Origin: Daphnia pulex | Lineage: Eukaryota; Arthropoda; Branchiopoda; Diplostraca; Daphniidae | DNA length: 64,000 nt | Reading direction: 5' to 3' | Assembly (NCBI RefSeq): GCF_021134715.1 | Contig: NC_060024.1 | Location: 806,001-870,000 of the forward strand | Shown: piece by piece, positions 10,262 to 20,156 of the stretch | Layout: the number at the start of each line of letters is the position of its first letter | Numbering within the stretch: position 1 is the stretch's first letter | Position numbers and translations under genes: made by a program | The notes under the pieces: generated by a model | Database searches by the model: none | Told to the model about the DNA's origin: nothing | What the model saw: the letters and a program-made list of their open reading frames with translations, nothing else

Positions 10262-10611
10262 CACATCAGGTGTACCTAAATTCCTTTGCCAAACAGATGT
10301 GACATTAAAACTCTTCTAACTCATTCAAGAGTTCCTTGCCATAGGCGATTTATACCAGGTCAACAATTGTATTACGTTGTATTGCGTTTGAATATGTAAT
10401 TTTTTTGAATATGTATTTTCTTGAGTCTGGTGCCTTAGAGCGCTCGGCCATCCTGACCTCATCAGATCTAGCTAAATTCCTTTGCATTACAGATGTGGGA
10501 TTTAAACTCTTCTAACTTATCCAAGAGTTCCTTGCCCTAGGCTGTTTATACCAGGACAACAATTGTATTATGTTGTATTGATTTGGAATATGTATTTTTA
10601 AAGCGATTTAC

Positions 10612-10683
10612 TCCCATATTGTCTACTGGTTAGGATACCTGGCTCTCACCCAGGAGGCCCGGGTTCAATTCCCGGTATGGGAA
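10612..10683 (+). tRNA. tRNA-Glu-CTC: tRNA-Glu(CTC), unit 10
   Basis: TACTGG A-box variant. Confidence 0.85.
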
Positions 10684-11041
10684 AAGAGGAACTGGAAAAT
10701 TTTGCAAGTTTTGGCCATTTTTGTCAAATACATCTGGCAAACAGTTTCTGCGTTTCCAGAACTATTGCAATCGGCTTAACTTACATACATACGAGCCAAA
10801 ATCTTTCTAGTACATTGGATATACTAAGTACATCGGCATGTTTCCATCGAGACTCCATCATAAAATGGTTTCTTTGCAAGAAATATCGCCAAGGAATAAG
10901 AAATTACATCTATGTCAATTATTCATGTGTGAACGAAAAAGAAATGAACAACTATATTTTACCTAAAGAGTAACATTTGTGTATATTGACTTCAATTCCG
11001 TAGGTTGACTAGTCTGCTAAGAAATAGCAAGATTGCTAAAC

Positions 11042-11113
11042 TACGATGGCCGAGAATCGAACTCGGGTCAATTGCTTGGAAGGCAACTATGCTAACCACT
11101 ATACCACCATCGC
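11042..11113 (-). tRNA. tRNA-Gly-TCC: tRNA-Gly(TCC), unit 10
   Basis: Terminal acceptor wobble. Confidence 0.9.
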
Positions 11114-11298
11114 TTGACGTAAGTTAGCGTCATGATTTCCGTATTGTCACATCTTTTTAAATTACAGAACATCGACCAGTATTACCACTTGGTGACCTTG
11201 TATCGTGGTACATTAAGCATTCTCTATCACTATATCAAAACAACCTCTCTAATTATGTTGCAATGCGATGATCATGTGTATTCAGATATTTATATGTT

Positions 11299-11417
11299 TG
11301 TCAGGAGTGGGATTTGAACCCACGCCTTCATTGAAGACCAAAATACTGCAACTTCTTTTATTGAAGCAAGGTTTATGTCCTTGAGTCTGGCGCCTTAGAC
11401 CGCTCGGCCATCCTGAC
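11299..11417 (-). tRNA. tRNA-Leu-CAA: tRNA-Leu(CAA) with intron, unit 10
   Basis: One anticodon-stem pair is reduced to a wobble by a 3' exon change. Confidence 0.88.
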
Positions 11418-11767
11418 CACATCAGGTGTACCTAAATTCCTTTGCCCAACAGATGTGACATTAAAACTCTTCTAACTCATTCAAGAGTTCCTTGCCATAG
11501 GCGATTTATACCAGGTCAACAATTGTATTACGTTGTATTGCGTTTGAATATGTAATTTTTTTGAATATGTATTTTCTTGAGTCTGGTGCCTTAGAGCGCT
11601 CGGCCATCCTGACCTCATCAGATCTAGCTAAATTCCTTTGCATTACAGATGTGGGATTTAAACTCTTCTAACTTATCCAAGAGTTCCTTGCCCTAGGCTG
11701 TTTATACCAGGACAACAATTGTATTATGTTGTATTGATTTGGAATATGTATTTTTCAAGCGATTTAC

Positions 11768-11839
11768 TCCCATATTGTCTACTGGTTAGGATACCTGGCT
11801 CTCACCCAGGAGGCCCGGGTTCAATTCCCGGTATGGGAA
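11768..11839 (+). tRNA. tRNA-Glu-CTC: tRNA-Glu(CTC), unit 11
   Basis: TACTGG A-box variant. Confidence 0.85.
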
Positions 11840-12197
11840 AAGAGGAACTGGAAAATTTTGCAAGTTTTGGCCATTTTTGTCAAATACATCTGGCAAACAG
11901 TTTCTGCGTTTCCAGAACTATTGCAATCGGCTTAACTTACATACATACGAGCCAAAATCTTTCTAGTACATTGGATATACTAAGTACATCGGCATGTTTC
12001 CATCGAGACTCCATCATAAAATGGTTTCTTTGCAAGAAATATCGCCAAGGAATAAGAAATTACATCTATGTCAATTATTCATGTGTGAACGAAAAAGAAA
12101 TGAACAACTATATTTTACCTAAAGAGTAACATTTGTGTATATTGACTTCAATTCCGTAGGTTGACTAGTCTGCTAAGAAATAGCAAGATTGCTAAAC

Positions 12198-12269
12198 TAC
12201 GATGGCCGAGAATCGAACTCGGGTCAATTGCTTGGAAGGCAACTAAGCTAACCACTATACCACCATCGC
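12198..12269 (-). tRNA. tRNA-Gly-TCC: tRNA-Gly(TCC), unit 11
   Basis: One change at the D-stem/anticodon-stem junction plus the terminal wobble. 11 bases are missing just upstream. Confidence 0.85.
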
Positions 12270-12443
12270 TTGACGTAAGTTAGCGTCATTGTCACATCTT
12301 TTTAAATTACAGAACATCGACCAGTATTACCACTTGGTGACCTTGTATCGTGGTACATTAAGCATTCTCTATCACTATATCAACACAACCTCTCTAATTA
12401 TGTTGCAATGCGATGATCATGTGTATTCAGATATTTATATGTT

Positions 12444-12562
12444 TGTCAGGAGTGGGATTTGAACCCACGCCTTCATTGAAGACCAGAATACTGCAACTTC
12501 TTTTATTGAAGCAAGGTTTATGTCCTTGAGTCTGGCGCCTTAGACCGCTCGGCCATCCTGAC
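12444..12562 (-). tRNA. tRNA-Leu-CAA: tRNA-Leu(CAA) with intron, unit 11
   Basis: Consensus body. Confidence 0.93.
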
Positions 12563-12912
12563 CACATCAGGTGTACCTAAATTCCTTTGCCCAACAGATG
12601 TGACATTAAAACTCTTCTAACTCATTCAAGAGTTCCTTGCCATAGGCGATTTATACCAGGTCAACAATTGTATTACGTTGTATTGCGTTTGAATATGTAT
12701 TTTTTTTGAATATGTATTTTCTTGAGTCTGGTGCCTTAGAGCGCTCGGCCATCCTGACCTCATCAGATCTAGCTAAATTTCTTTGCATTACAGATGTGGG
12801 ATTTAAACTCTTCTAACTTATCCAAGAGTTCCTTGCCCTAGGCTGTTTATACCAGGACAACAATTGTATTATGTTGTATTGATTTGGAATATGTATTTTT
12901 CAAGCGATTTAC

Positions 12913-12984
12913 TCCCATATTGTCTAGTGGTTAGGATACCTGGCTCTCACCCAGGAGGCCCGGGTTCAATTCCCGGTATGGGAA
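12913..12984 (+). tRNA. tRNA-Glu-CTC: tRNA-Glu(CTC), unit 12
   Basis: Array consensus. Confidence 0.93.
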
Positions 12985-13342
12985 AAGAGGAACTGGAATA
13001 TTTTGCAAGTTTTGGCCATTTTTGTCAAATACATCTGGCAAACAGTTTCTGCGTTTCCAGAACTATTGCAATCGGCTTAACTTACATACATACGAGCCAA
13101 AATCTTTCTAGTACATTGGATATACTAAGTACATCGGCATGTTTCCATCGAGACTCCATCATAAAATGGTTTCTTTGCAAGAAATATCGCCAAGGAATAA
13201 GAAATTACATCTTTGTCAATTATTCATGTGTGAACGAAAAAGAAATGAACAACTATATTTTACCTAAAGAGTAACATTTGTGTATATTGACTTCAATTCC
13301 GTAGGTTGACTAGTCTGCTAAGAAATAGCAAGATTGCTAAAC

Positions 13343-13414
13343 TACGATGGCCGAGAATCGAACTCGGGTCAATTGCTTGGAAGGCAACTATGCTAACCAC
13401 TATACCACCATCGC
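13343..13414 (-). tRNA. tRNA-Gly-TCC: tRNA-Gly(TCC), unit 12
   Basis: Terminal acceptor wobble. Confidence 0.9.
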
Positions 13415-13599
13415 TTGACGTAAGTTAGCGTCATGATTTCCGTATTGTCACATCTTTTTAAATTACAGAACATCGACCAGTATTACCACTTGGTGACCTT
13501 GTATCGTGGTACATTAAGCATTCTCTATCACTATATCAAAACAACCTCTCTAATTATGTTGCAATGCGATGATCATGTGTATTCAGATATTTATATGTT

Positions 13600-13718
13600 T
13601 TTCAGGAGTGGGATTTGAACCCACGCCTTCATTGAAGACCAGAATACTGCAACTTCTTTTATTGAAGCAAGGTTTATGTCCTTGAGTCTGGCGCCTTAGA
13701 CCGCTCGGCCATCCTGAC
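13600..13718 (-). tRNA. tRNA-Leu-CAA: tRNA-Leu(CAA) with intron, unit 12
   Basis: The last acceptor pair is broken by one change at the 3' end. Confidence 0.85.
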
Positions 13719-14068
13719 CACATCAGGTGTACCTAAATTCCTTTGCCCAACAGATGTGACATTAAAACTCTTCTAACTCATTCAAGAGTTCCTTGCCATA
13801 GGCGATTTATACCAGGTCAACAATTGTATTACGTTGTATTGCGTTTGAATATGTATTTTTTTTGAATATGTATTTTCTTGAGTCTGGTGCCTTAGAGCGC
13901 TCGGCCATCCTGACCTCATCAGATCTAGCTAAATTTCTTTGCATTACAGATGTGGGATTTAAACTCTTCTAACTTATCCAAGAGTTCCTTGCCCTAGGCT
14001 GTTTATACCAGGACAACAATTGTATTATGTTGTATTGATTTGGAATATGTATTTTTCAAGCGATTTAC

Positions 14069-14140
14069 TCCCATATTGTCTAGTGGTTAGGATACCTGGC
14101 TCTCACCCAGGAGGCCCGGGTTCAATTCCCGGTATGGGAA
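14069..14140 (+). tRNA. tRNA-Glu-CTC: tRNA-Glu(CTC), unit 13
   Basis: Array consensus. Confidence 0.93.
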
Positions 14141-14498
14141 AAGAGGAACTGGAATATTTTGCAAGTTTTGGCCATTTTTGTCAAATACATCTGGCAAACA
14201 GTTTCTGCGTTTCCAGAACTATTGCAATCGGCTTAACTTACATACATACGAGCCAAAATCTTTCTAGTACATTGGATATACTAAGTACATCGGCATGTTT
14301 CCATCGAGACTCCATCATAAAATGGTTTCTTTGCAAGAAATATCGCCAAGGAATAAGAAATTACATCTATGTCAATTATTCATGTGTGAACGAAAAAGAA
14401 ATGAACAACTATATTTTACCTAAAGAGTAACATTTGTGTATATTGACTTCAATTCCGTAGGTTGACTAGTCTGCTAAGAAATAGCAAGATTGCTAAAC

Positions 14499-14570
14499 TA
14501 CGATGGCCGAGAATCGAACTCGGGTCAATTGCTTGGAAGGCAACTATGCTAACCACTATACCACCATCGC
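14499..14570 (-). tRNA. tRNA-Gly-TCC: tRNA-Gly(TCC), unit 13
   Basis: Terminal acceptor wobble. Confidence 0.9.
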
Positions 14571-14755
14571 TTGACGTAAGTTAGCGTCATGATTTCCGTA
14601 TTGTCACATCTTTTTAAATTACAGAACATCGACCAGTATTACCACTTGGTGACCTTGTATCGTGGTACATTAAGCATTCTCTATCACTATATCAAAACAA
14701 CCTCTCTAATTATGTTGCAATGCGATGATCATGTGTATTCAGATATTTATATGTT

Positions 14756-14874
14756 TGTCAGGAGTGGGATTTGAACCCACGCCTTCATTGAAGACCAGAA
14801 TACTGCAACTTCTTTTATTGAAGCAAGGTTTATGTCCTTGAGTCTGGCGCCTTAGACCGCTCGGCCATCCTGAC
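14756..14874 (-). tRNA. tRNA-Leu-CAA: tRNA-Leu(CAA) with intron, unit 13
   Basis: Consensus body. Confidence 0.93.
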
Positions 14875-15224
14875 CACATCAGGTGTACCTAAATTCCTTT
14901 GCCCAACAGATGTGACATTAAAACTCTTCTAACTCATTCAAGAGTTCCTTGCCATAGGCGATTTATACCAGGTCAACAATTGTATTACGTTGTATTGCGT
15001 TTGAATATGTATTTTTTTTGAATATGTATTTTCTTGAGTCTGGTGCCTTAGAGCGCTCGGCCATCCTGACCTCATCAGATCTAGCTAAATTTCTTTGCAT
15101 TACAGATGTGGGATTTAAACTCTTCTAACTTATCCAAGAGTTCCTTGCCCTAGGCTGTTTATACCAGGACAACAATTGTATTATGTTGTATTGATTTGGA
15201 ATATGTATTTTTCAAGCGATTTAC

Positions 15225-15296
15225 TCCCATATTGTCTAGTGGTTAGGATACCTGGCTCTCACCCAGGAGGCCCGGGTTCAATTCCCGGTATGGGAA
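15225..15296 (+). tRNA. tRNA-Glu-CTC: tRNA-Glu(CTC), unit 14
   Basis: Array consensus. Confidence 0.93.
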
Positions 15297-15654
15297 AAGA
15301 GGAACTGGAATATTTTGCAAGTTTTGGCCATTTTTGTCAAATACATCTGGCAAACAGTTTCTGCGTTTCCAGAACTATTGCAATCGGCTTAACTTACATA
15401 CATACGAGCCAAAATCTTTCTAGTACATTGGATATACTAAGTACATCGGCATGTTTCCATCGAGACTCCATCATAAAATGGTTTCTTTGCAAGAAATATC
15501 GCCAAGGAATAAGAAATTACATCTATGTCAATTATTCATGTGTGAACGAAAAAGAAATGAACAACTATATTTTACCTAAAGAGTAACATTTGTGTAAATT
15601 GACTCCAATTCCGTAGGTTGACTAGTCTGCTAAGAAATAGCAAGATTGCTAAAC

Positions 15655-15726
15655 TACGATGGCCGAGAATCGAACTCGGGTCAATTGCTTGGAAGGCAAC
15701 TATGCTAACCACTATACCACCATCGC
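15655..15726 (-). tRNA. tRNA-Gly-TCC: tRNA-Gly(TCC), unit 14
   Basis: Terminal acceptor wobble. Confidence 0.9.
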
Positions 15727-15911
15727 TTGACGTGAGTTAGCGTCATGATTTCTGTATTGTCACATCTTTTATAATTACAGAACATCGACCAGTATTACCA
15801 CTTGGTGACGTTGTATCGTGGTACATTAAGCATTCTCTATCACTATATCAAAGCATCCTCTCTAATTATGTTGCAATGCGATGATCATGTGTATTCAGAT
15901 ATTTATATGTT

Positions 15912-16030
15912 TGTCAGGAGTGGGATTTGAACCCACGCCTTCATTGAAGACCAGAATACTGCAACTTCTTTTATTGAAGCAAGGTTTATGTCCTTGAGTC
16001 TGGCGCCTTAGACCGCTCGGCCATCCTGAC
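15912..16030 (-). tRNA. tRNA-Leu-CAA: tRNA-Leu(CAA) with intron, unit 14
   Basis: Consensus body. Confidence 0.93.
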
Positions 16031-16380
16031 TACATCAGGTGTACCTAAATTCCTTTGCCCAACAGATGTAACATTAAAACTCTTCTAACTCATTCAAGAG
16101 TTCCTTGCCATAGGCGATTTATACCAGGTCAACAATTGTATTACGTTGTATTGCGTTTGAATATGTATTTTTTTTGAATATGTATTTTCTTGAGTCTGGT
16201 GCCTTAGAGCGCTTGGCCATCCTGACCTCATCAGATCTAGCTAAATTTCTTTGCATTACAGATGTGGGATTTAAACTCTTCTAACTTATCCAAGAGTTCC
16301 TTGCCCTAGGCTGTTTATACCAGGACAACAATTGTATTATGTTGTATTGATTTGGAATATGTATTTTTCAAGCGATTTAA

Positions 16381-16452
16381 TCCCATATTGTCTAGTGGTT
16401 AGGATACCTGGCTCTCACCCAGGAGGCCCGGGTTAAATTCCCGGTATGGGAA
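16381..16452 (+). tRNA. tRNA-Glu-CTC: tRNA-Glu(CTC), unit 15
   Basis: The T loop begins TTAAATT: the invariant C56 is A and the B box is damaged. This unit also carries the 101-bp deletion and the LTR element. Confidence 0.75.
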
Positions 16453-16709
16453 AAGAGGAACTGGAAAATTTTGCAAGTTTTGGCCATTTTTGTCAAATAC
16501 ATGGCATGTTTCCATCGAGACTCCATCATAAAATGGTTTCTTTGCAAGAAATATCGCCAAGAAATAAGAAATTACATCTATGTCAATTATTCATGTGTGA
16601 ACGAAAAAGAAATGAACAACTATATTTTACCTAAAGAGTAATATTTGTGTAAATTGACTCCAATTCCGTAGGTTGACTAGTCTGCTAAGAAATAGCAAGA
16701 TTGCTAAAC

Positions 16710-16746
16710 TGCGATGGCCGAGAATCGAACTCGGGTCAATTGCTTG
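16710..16746 (-). pseudogene. tRNA-Gly(TCC), 3' part, cut by the LTR element (unit 15)
   Basis: The 3' side of a tRNA-Gly, from the anticodon-loop end through the T arm to the 3' end. The other part resumes at 33876. The last four bases here, CTTG at 16743-16746, are the target-site duplication. Confidence 0.95.
16743..16746. repeat. Target-site duplication, left copy
   Basis: CTTG, matching 33876-33879 and present once in every uninterrupted tRNA-Gly copy. Confidence 0.93.
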
Positions 16747-17070
16747 TGTAATGAGCCAAAATAGCCCGGGGACGGAGCGCGAACTGACAGCGGGAAGATT
16801 GACAGCAAGAGCAAACCCAATTCTCATCTGTCATTCACGTTTATTAATTATGTTACACACCCGCGCTTGTCACTCATCAGACCCATGATCATACCGTGCA
16901 CAACCCGTATAAATACTCCCCAATCTGTAGCAGTAAGTTAGAGTTCTCTCAGCTCTCCTTCAAGCTCCAGCTCCAGCTCCAGAAGTAAGATAACCCTTCT
17001 CATACTTTGTGTTGTGTACTTGTATGATCGTGTGTACTGTTGAATACATGGCATAAGAAAGCACTCTACA
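16747..17070 (+). repeat. 5' LTR
   Basis: 324 bp, starting TGTAATGAGCC and ending AGCACTCTACA. It carries a TATAAAT box and a short AGCTCC triplet repeat near 16960-16983. No difference from the 3' LTR was found on reading both. Confidence 0.95.
16908..16914 (+). promoter_or_regulatory. LTR promoter TATA box
   Basis: TATAAAT in the 5' LTR, with an initiator-like GCAGTAAG about 25 bases downstream. Polymerase II transcription of the element would start here. The 3' LTR has the same box. Confidence 0.65.
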
Positions 17071-17072
17071 AT

Positions 17073-17090
17073 TGGAGGTCCCAACGAGAC
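17073..17090 (+). other. Primer binding site, tRNA-Gln type
   Basis: TGGAGGTCCCAACGAGAC starts two bases after the LTR. Its complement ends in GGGACCTCCA, the 3' end expected of animal tRNA-Gln, with one mismatch further in. Reverse transcription would be primed here. The tRNA assignment rests on memory of tRNA-Gln ends. Confidence 0.75.
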
Positions 17091-17187
17091 TCATACGAGA
17101 CTTACAGTAGAGACTTTCTTGCTGCCTGTATTTTTTAGTGCGTTTGTGTACTTGTGAACAACGAGTGGAACTCCTAACATCTTTTTG

Positions 17188-17196
17188 GAGGTAAGC
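17188..17196 (+). promoter_or_regulatory. Leader splice donor before gag
   Basis: GAG|GTAAGC, a strong donor match, ends just before the gag start codon at 17199. Env-bearing retroelements make envelope mRNA by splicing from a leader donor, and this site fits that role. The acceptor was not identified. Confidence 0.5.
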
Positions 17197-17198
17197 GG

Positions 17199-20156
17199 AT
17201 GCCTGATTCTTTGAGCAATCCTGAGACTTCTCTCAACTCTTTCTTTACCTCCCTATACCCTAATCTATCAGACGAAAACCTACCTTCCACACATTCACCA
17301 TTAGAAACTTTCGAACATTCCCCAAGTACCCCAATATCAGACCCTACGGTTAATACAGCCCGAGACAATTTCCTAACAAATTGGAAGGCATCAGTAGAAA
17401 TCGAATCTTCTTACTTAACCGAAACAAGTAGACCCCACCACACATCATCCGTACGCAAGCTAATTTTACAATTGGAAGAGGAGAAAAAGAAAACACATAA
17501 GGCTACTAATAACATTTTAAATCAATACGTCTATCTTATCGTTAAGGACAAACTCGAGACCACAGTAACTCCAGACACTATAAGGGAAACAACTAAGAGG
17601 CTAAAAGATTATATTGTGTTACTGAGAGGAGACGTAAACAGTGTAAACCCCCTGGTACAACAATTACAGATCGTTCACGGAAAACAACGCGAATTTAACA
17701 CAGAATTAATTACGGTACTAACCAGAGAAGCCCTCTTACAACAAGCCGGACTCCGAAAAACCCATACTGAATTAATTAAAGAAAAAGAGAAAGTAGATAA
17801 AAAGTGGAAAGCCGCTGAAGAAAAACTTAAAGAGCAACGAGAAGATATCAATAAATTAGACCAACTTAAAAAAGATAACGCCACTAATTTAAAACTTTTA
17901 GACGATTCCCAAAATCACGTAGAAACATTGCAACAGCAACTTAGAGAAGCAGAGAATTATAACACTGACGGCAACCAAATAGTAAAAGACCTCGAAAATA
18001 AAATAAAATTACTAGAATTCGAAAACACGACTGCGAAAGATAACGAATTTCAACTTAAGAAAGCATTAGATATAAAAGAGAAACACATTTCCGTAGTAGA
18101 AGCAAATAGCTTAGAAGCCAATAATACACTCGAATCTGAAAAGGAAGAATTAGAAAACAATTTAACCGCAGGCCAAAAACAGATAGAAACCCTCAACAGT
18201 CAAATCACCGCACTCAAACTTGAAAACGAATTAGGAAAACAACTAATTACTCAGATTACGCAAACGAAAAATAAAAACCATAGTAATTACGTTACCGCCA
18301 CATTGCAAATTAAAAAATACGAAGAAGAAATAATAGACTTAAAAGACGATAAAGATCAGCTAGAAAATAGGATATCCAATCTTGAGGAACGCAATAAAGA
18401 TTTAAAAGAAAGGGAAAAAGCTTATCACGACGCCGAAGATCAGTACGAAAGGAATTTTCAGGAGATCGCAGAAAAAACCTTCGAGACAACCAAATTTATA
18501 GACGAATTACAAAGCTTCACAGGACGAGACTCATTAGATAAATCATTATTCACTGAACTCGATACAGAAAAAGCAGATATCATTAAAAACCTACAAGAAA
18601 TCATAGATAACCTTACAGCACAAAATAATAGCCAAGCGACGACAATCTTTAAACTACAAAAACGTAATACGACCCTAAAAAAGAACCGCAGAGTCAGTAT
18701 TTCAAACATGGGAGCAGGTGCAGGAGCAAGTCAAAATGGAGACGATGATGCAAACAAAACAACACTTACACCCCCACAGGATACCACTATATTAGATAAT
18801 GTAACAAAACCTATAGTAAAAGTATTAGGCGAACTCTTCTCACGAGAAGACAAAAAATCAATTCCAACTTTTAAGGGAAAAAGTACCGACAAATTAATCA
18901 CCGAATGGTTAAAAACAGCAGAACACGTAGCGAGAAATAATGACTGGGACGACGACCAAAAGATACGTTTCTTTTCAGACCGCCTCAAAGGAGAAGCTTT
19001 AGAATGGCACGATAATTATGCGGAAGAGCAAGGCGACTTTATTAATTATGTCGACTGGAAATGCGAAATAATAGAAAGATTTCAAGATTCATACGACCTA
19101 GCAGCCCTTAGAAAGAAATTCAATCGAATGAAGCAAAAGCCCGAGGAGAATTGTAGGACATTTGTATCCAGGCTAACTAGCCTTTACGACAGCCTAGAAG
19201 GAAAATTAGATAAATTAGACGAGAAAAACAAAACAGACGTAGAAGATGCACTCCTCAGTACAGTTAAGAAGATGCGAGACGACATTAAAATCAAAACTTT
19301 ACTCCAAGGAATATTACCCAAAGTAAAAGCCGAATTGTATTTACGAATGCCAGAGGATTTTAATGATTTCGATCAGTTATGTAAACAACTATTTATTTCG
19401 GAACAAATTTTGCAAAATAAAGAAACTAATGAGGATAAAGAGATAACGGCAGTTATCGCTGGTATTACGCATCACGAAAAACAACAGGATGACGAAATAA
19501 CACAGCAAAAAGTGGAGCTTGAAATAATTAAGAAAGAATTGACAGAGTTAGGAAATATAACTAAAAGACGACAATCCTCACAGGAAAATATTGCCACTAT
19601 TGGCGCAGTGGACCAATACGGTTCTAGACGAGCAGAATCCGCGGACCGACGTCCGAGACAAGACGACTCAAGAGTACACTTCAACAGATCCCCACAGGGA
19701 CAAACAAACACCAGAAACCAAGAAAACCGTAATCCAGGATATAATCGTGGGAGAGATAACAGCTACTCCCGTAGCAGGGAACAGAGTCCAGCAGGCAATA
19801 GGGACAACTACCCAAACGACAGACGGTCGTACTCGGGAAGAAACGAACAGAGATACCAAAATAACAGCTTCAGAGACCCCCGTAGACCTAATAATTTTAA
19901 CCCGAGATTTAACAATAACAATAGAGGATTTCGCCCAAACCCTAATTACAATAACCAACGCAACGGGTACAACAGCGCACCACGAGCGTGGCCCACAGTA
20001 CAAAACAATAACGCATATAGTAATAGATCACCACCCCCTAACCAGCAATCAGCCCCGAGAGATATTGTGTGCTATAACTGCAATAAAAGAGGACATATCG
20101 CTCGAGAATGTTGGACGGATATGGCTCGTGTCAACGACCCGTCACGTCGCAATTAG
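17199..20156 (+). CDS. gag: Gag polyprotein with giant coiled coil
   Basis: 985 codons; structural protein forming the virus-like particle. Residues about 85-505 are rich in E, K, L, N and Q in heptad-like runs, a predicted long coiled coil. A Retrotrans_gag-type capsid core lies at about 545-665, including a segment like SDRLKGEALEWHD. A basic, R/N-rich tract at about 810-955 precedes one CCHC zinc knuckle at 958-971 (CYNCNKRGHIAREC), which would bind genomic RNA. Gypsy-type Gag is usually 300-500 residues, so the coiled coil roughly doubles it. The start is the first ATG after the leader donor. The 3' end overlaps pol by 49 bp. Confidence 0.9.
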   Translation: MPDSLSNPETSLNSFFTSLYPNLSDENLPSTHSPLETFEHSPSTPISDPTVNTARDNFLTNWKASVEIESSYLTETSRPHHTSSVRKLILQLEEEKKKTHKATNNILNQYVYLIVKDKLETTVTPDTIRETTKRLKDYIVLLRGDVNSVNPLVQQLQIVHGKQREFNTELITVLTREALLQQAGLRKTHTELIKEKEKVDKKWKAAEEKLKEQREDINKLDQLKKDNATNLKLLDDSQNHVETLQQQLREAENYNTDGNQIVKDLENKIKLLEFENTTAKDNEFQLKKALDIKEKHISVVEANSLEANNTLESEKEELENNLTAGQKQIETLNSQITALKLENELGKQLITQITQTKNKNHSNYVTATLQIKKYEEEIIDLKDDKDQLENRISNLEERNKDLKEREKAYHDAEDQYERNFQEIAEKTFETTKFIDELQSFTGRDSLDKSLFTELDTEKADIIKNLQEIIDNLTAQNNSQATTIFKLQKRNTTLKKNRRVSISNMGAGAGASQNGDDDANKTTLTPPQDTTILDNVTKPIVKVLGELFSREDKKSIPTFKGKSTDKLITEWLKTAEHVARNNDWDDDQKIRFFSDRLKGEALEWHDNYAEEQGDFINYVDWKCEIIERFQDSYDLAALRKKFNRMKQKPEENCRTFVSRLTSLYDSLEGKLDKLDEKNKTDVEDALLSTVKKMRDDIKIKTLLQGILPKVKAELYLRMPEDFNDFDQLCKQLFISEQILQNKETNEDKEITAVIAGITHHEKQQDDEITQQKVELEIIKKELTELGNITKRRQSSQENIATIGAVDQYGSRRAESADRRPRQDDSRVHFNRSPQGQTNTRNQENRNPGYNRGRDNSYSRSREQSPAGNRDNYPNDRRSYSGRNEQRYQNNSFRDPRRPNNFNPRFNNNNRGFRPNPNYNNQRNGYNSAPRAWPTVQNNNAYSNRSPPPNQQSAPRDIVCYNCNKRGHIARECWTDMARVNDPSRRN

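Larger units (their letters stand above)
1..16746. repeat. Tandem tRNA array, first block (units 1-15)
   Basis: About 14.5 head-to-tail copies of a unit of about 1156 bp, spaced 1145-1162 bp, running in from outside the window. Order in each unit on the + strand: half-Leu fossil, a 154-bp spacer, tRNA-Glu (+), a 358-bp spacer, tRNA-Gly (-), a 185-bp spacer, tRNA-Leu (-), a 158-bp spacer. The spacers are AT-rich, nearly identical from unit to unit, and hold no gene I can support. Unit 7 has 8 extra bases before its Leu gene, and unit 11 lacks 11 bases just after its Gly gene. Unit 15 lacks about 101 bp between Glu and Gly. Confidence 0.97.

Noticed and set aside
16960-16983. AGCTCC repeat in the LTR as a microsatellite of interest
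   Set aside because: Only about three units, identical in both LTRs; it may be a promoter detail but nothing more can be said.
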